14,929 bases of DNA, taken from positions 1 to 14,929 of the forward strand of contig CAMLIA010000107.1 in assembly GCA_946479905.1 (NCBI GenBank), read 5' to 3'. A program made the position numbers and the translations under genes. This document shows positions 14,468-14,929 of this stretch, one piece after another (positions within the stretch are counted from its first letter, which is position 1; each line of letters opens with the position of its first letter). This DNA is from an uncultured Frankiales bacterium. Its GTDB lineage: Bacteria; Actinomycetota; Actinomycetes; Mycobacteriales; SCTD01. Under the pieces are notes generated by a model. The model was not told where the DNA came from and made no database searches. It saw only the letters and a list, made by a program, of their open reading frames with translations.

Positions 14468-14803
14468 ATGAGTCCACAGCACTTCGCCCAGCGCGCGGCC
14501 ACGCTGGTGCTCGCCGCCAGCGCGTCCACGGCAGGCCTCGGAGCCGTCAGCGTCACCGCCATCGCCGAGACGCCGAGCAGCACGGGCTGCCCCACCGCCT
14601 ACGCCCCACTTTCGGTGGAGTGGCTGGAGTCGCAGGGGCCCTACCTGCTGCCACGTCAGCTCGACGAAGCCGGCAACCAGGACGGCGTCGTCTGCGGGAA
14701 GCGGCTCGAGGACCACGCTGCCGCCAACTTCTGCGGTGGGACGTGCTCGGTGCCGATCTACGAGTTCTCGGACAACACCCGCACGCCGGCCTATCGCAAC
14801 TAG
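14468..14803 (+). CDS. Small secreted hypothetical protein with Cys and a DxxGNxDG motif
   Basis: 111 aa, ATG start with GAGGGGGAT upstream. The N-terminus is a signal peptide: AQRAATLVLAASASTAG, then a small-residue cleavage region near AIAETPS (about 32-36). The mature part of about 75 residues has four cysteines (in TGCPTA, VVCGKR, FCGGTCSV), likely two disulfides. The stretch LDEAGNQDGVVCGKRL resembles the Asp/Asn-Gly calcium-loop style of excalibur-like extracellular domains, but it is not a full match. The C-terminus ends YEFSDNTRTPAYRN. I recall similar small exported proteins in actinobacteria with no known role. It diverges from the LuxR gene across 102 bases and may be under its control. 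Confidence 0.8.
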   Translation: MSPQHFAQRAATLVLAASASTAGLGAVSVTAIAETPSSTGCPTAYAPLSVEWLESQGPYLLPRQLDEAGNQDGVVCGKRLEDHAAANFCGGTCSVPIYEFSDNTRTPAYRN

Positions 14804-14877
14804 GTCATTCTACCATCTCTTGTACGAATGAGGTAGAGCGTGATCCTACAGAGATTGCGCGCAAGAGTTGTTCAGAC

Positions 14878-14892
14878 TCGAACGTGTTTTCG
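14878..14892. promoter_or_regulatory. LexA-like SOS box
   Basis: CGAACGTGTTTTCG (14879-14892) differs at one position from the Gram-positive LexA/DinR operator consensus CGAACRNRYGTTCG, and is preceded by T as in the actinobacterial form. It lies upstream of a -10 and start codon at the window edge, so it could repress the next gene. An additional GTTCGA half-site stands at 14900-14905. Confidence 0.5.
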
Positions 14893-14906
14893 CTTCTGGG
14901 TTCGAG

Positions 14907-14929
14907 CATACTAGAGGTGTGTCCGGACC
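14907..14929 (+). CDS. Probable -10 and leaderless start of a gene running out of the window
   Basis: CATACT (14907-14912) resembles a -10, and six bases later a GTG (14919-14921) opens a frame that is still open at the window end. This is the same leaderless spacing seen upstream of the phosphodiesterase gene. Only three codons are visible, so neither the gene nor its product can be confirmed. The bases 14804-14906 between the secreted-protein stop and this point are AT-richer and hold no gene apart from the SOS-like box. Confidence 0.25.

Noticed and set aside
14807..14836. TCTACC ... GGTAGA inverted repeat after the secreted-protein gene as a terminator
   Set aside because: Six-bp stem with a 17-base loop and no U-tract; it may be chance in AT-richer DNA.
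1..14929. Mobile elements, CRISPR arrays, tRNA or rRNA genes
   Set aside because: No transposase or integrase motifs, no terminal or regularly spaced repeats and no cloverleaf-like or rRNA-like sequence was noticed by eye.

Overview
The window is a GC-rich stretch of an actinobacterial chromosome. GTG starts are common and several genes appear leaderless. The order whiB7, uvrD2, mycoredoxin, then nudC further along matches the order I recall from mycobacteria (Rv3197A to Rv3199c in M. tuberculosis). The species cannot be named from sequence alone; a member of the Nocardioidaceae or a relative is my guess.

Left part (1-2500, all minus strand). A type I phosphodiesterase/nucleotide pyrophosphatase-like protein ends exactly at base 1, and its metal-ligand motifs look circularly permuted. 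A perfect 16-bp hairpin separates it from the whiB7 unit. That unit has a promoter near 2458-2496, a leader of about 400 nt with a 59-codon upstream ORF behind a perfect Shine-Dalgarno, a Rho-independent terminator just past that ORF, then whiB7 (four Cys, GVWGG, AT-hook) and a 55-aa basic protein. This is the translation-sensing attenuator layout known for whiB7, the intrinsic antibiotic-resistance regulator.

Middle (2535-7164). uvrD2 (helicase with tetracysteine and HRDC) runs on the minus strand, divergent from a mycoredoxin. Downstream on the plus strand are a GAF-ANTAR antitermination regulator and a uridine-kinase-like protein with no Walker A loop. The kinase-like gene converges on, and overlaps by 16 bp, a DUF1206 membrane protein.

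Right-middle (6385-10646, minus strand). A tight operon reads M16 peptidase (catalytic), M16 peptidase (non-catalytic partner), nudC, DUF1206. The first three junctions are GTGA/ATGA overlaps or nearly so, and the last gap is 19 bp. The operon diverges from the next block across a 26-bp spacer with a central TATA exactly equidistant from both GTG starts.

Right part (10673-14929). A cytoplasmic-looking type I sulfatase with CSPTR is translationally coupled (GTGA) to a compact formylglycine-generating enzyme that keeps both catalytic cysteines, so substrate and activating enzyme are made together. A LuxR-type regulator converges on it with one base between the stops. The regulator diverges, over an intergenic region holding two inverted repeats, from a small secreted Cys-containing protein. 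The last 126 bases are AT-richer and hold a LexA-like SOS box, a -10 and a probable leaderless GTG start of a gene that lies outside the window.
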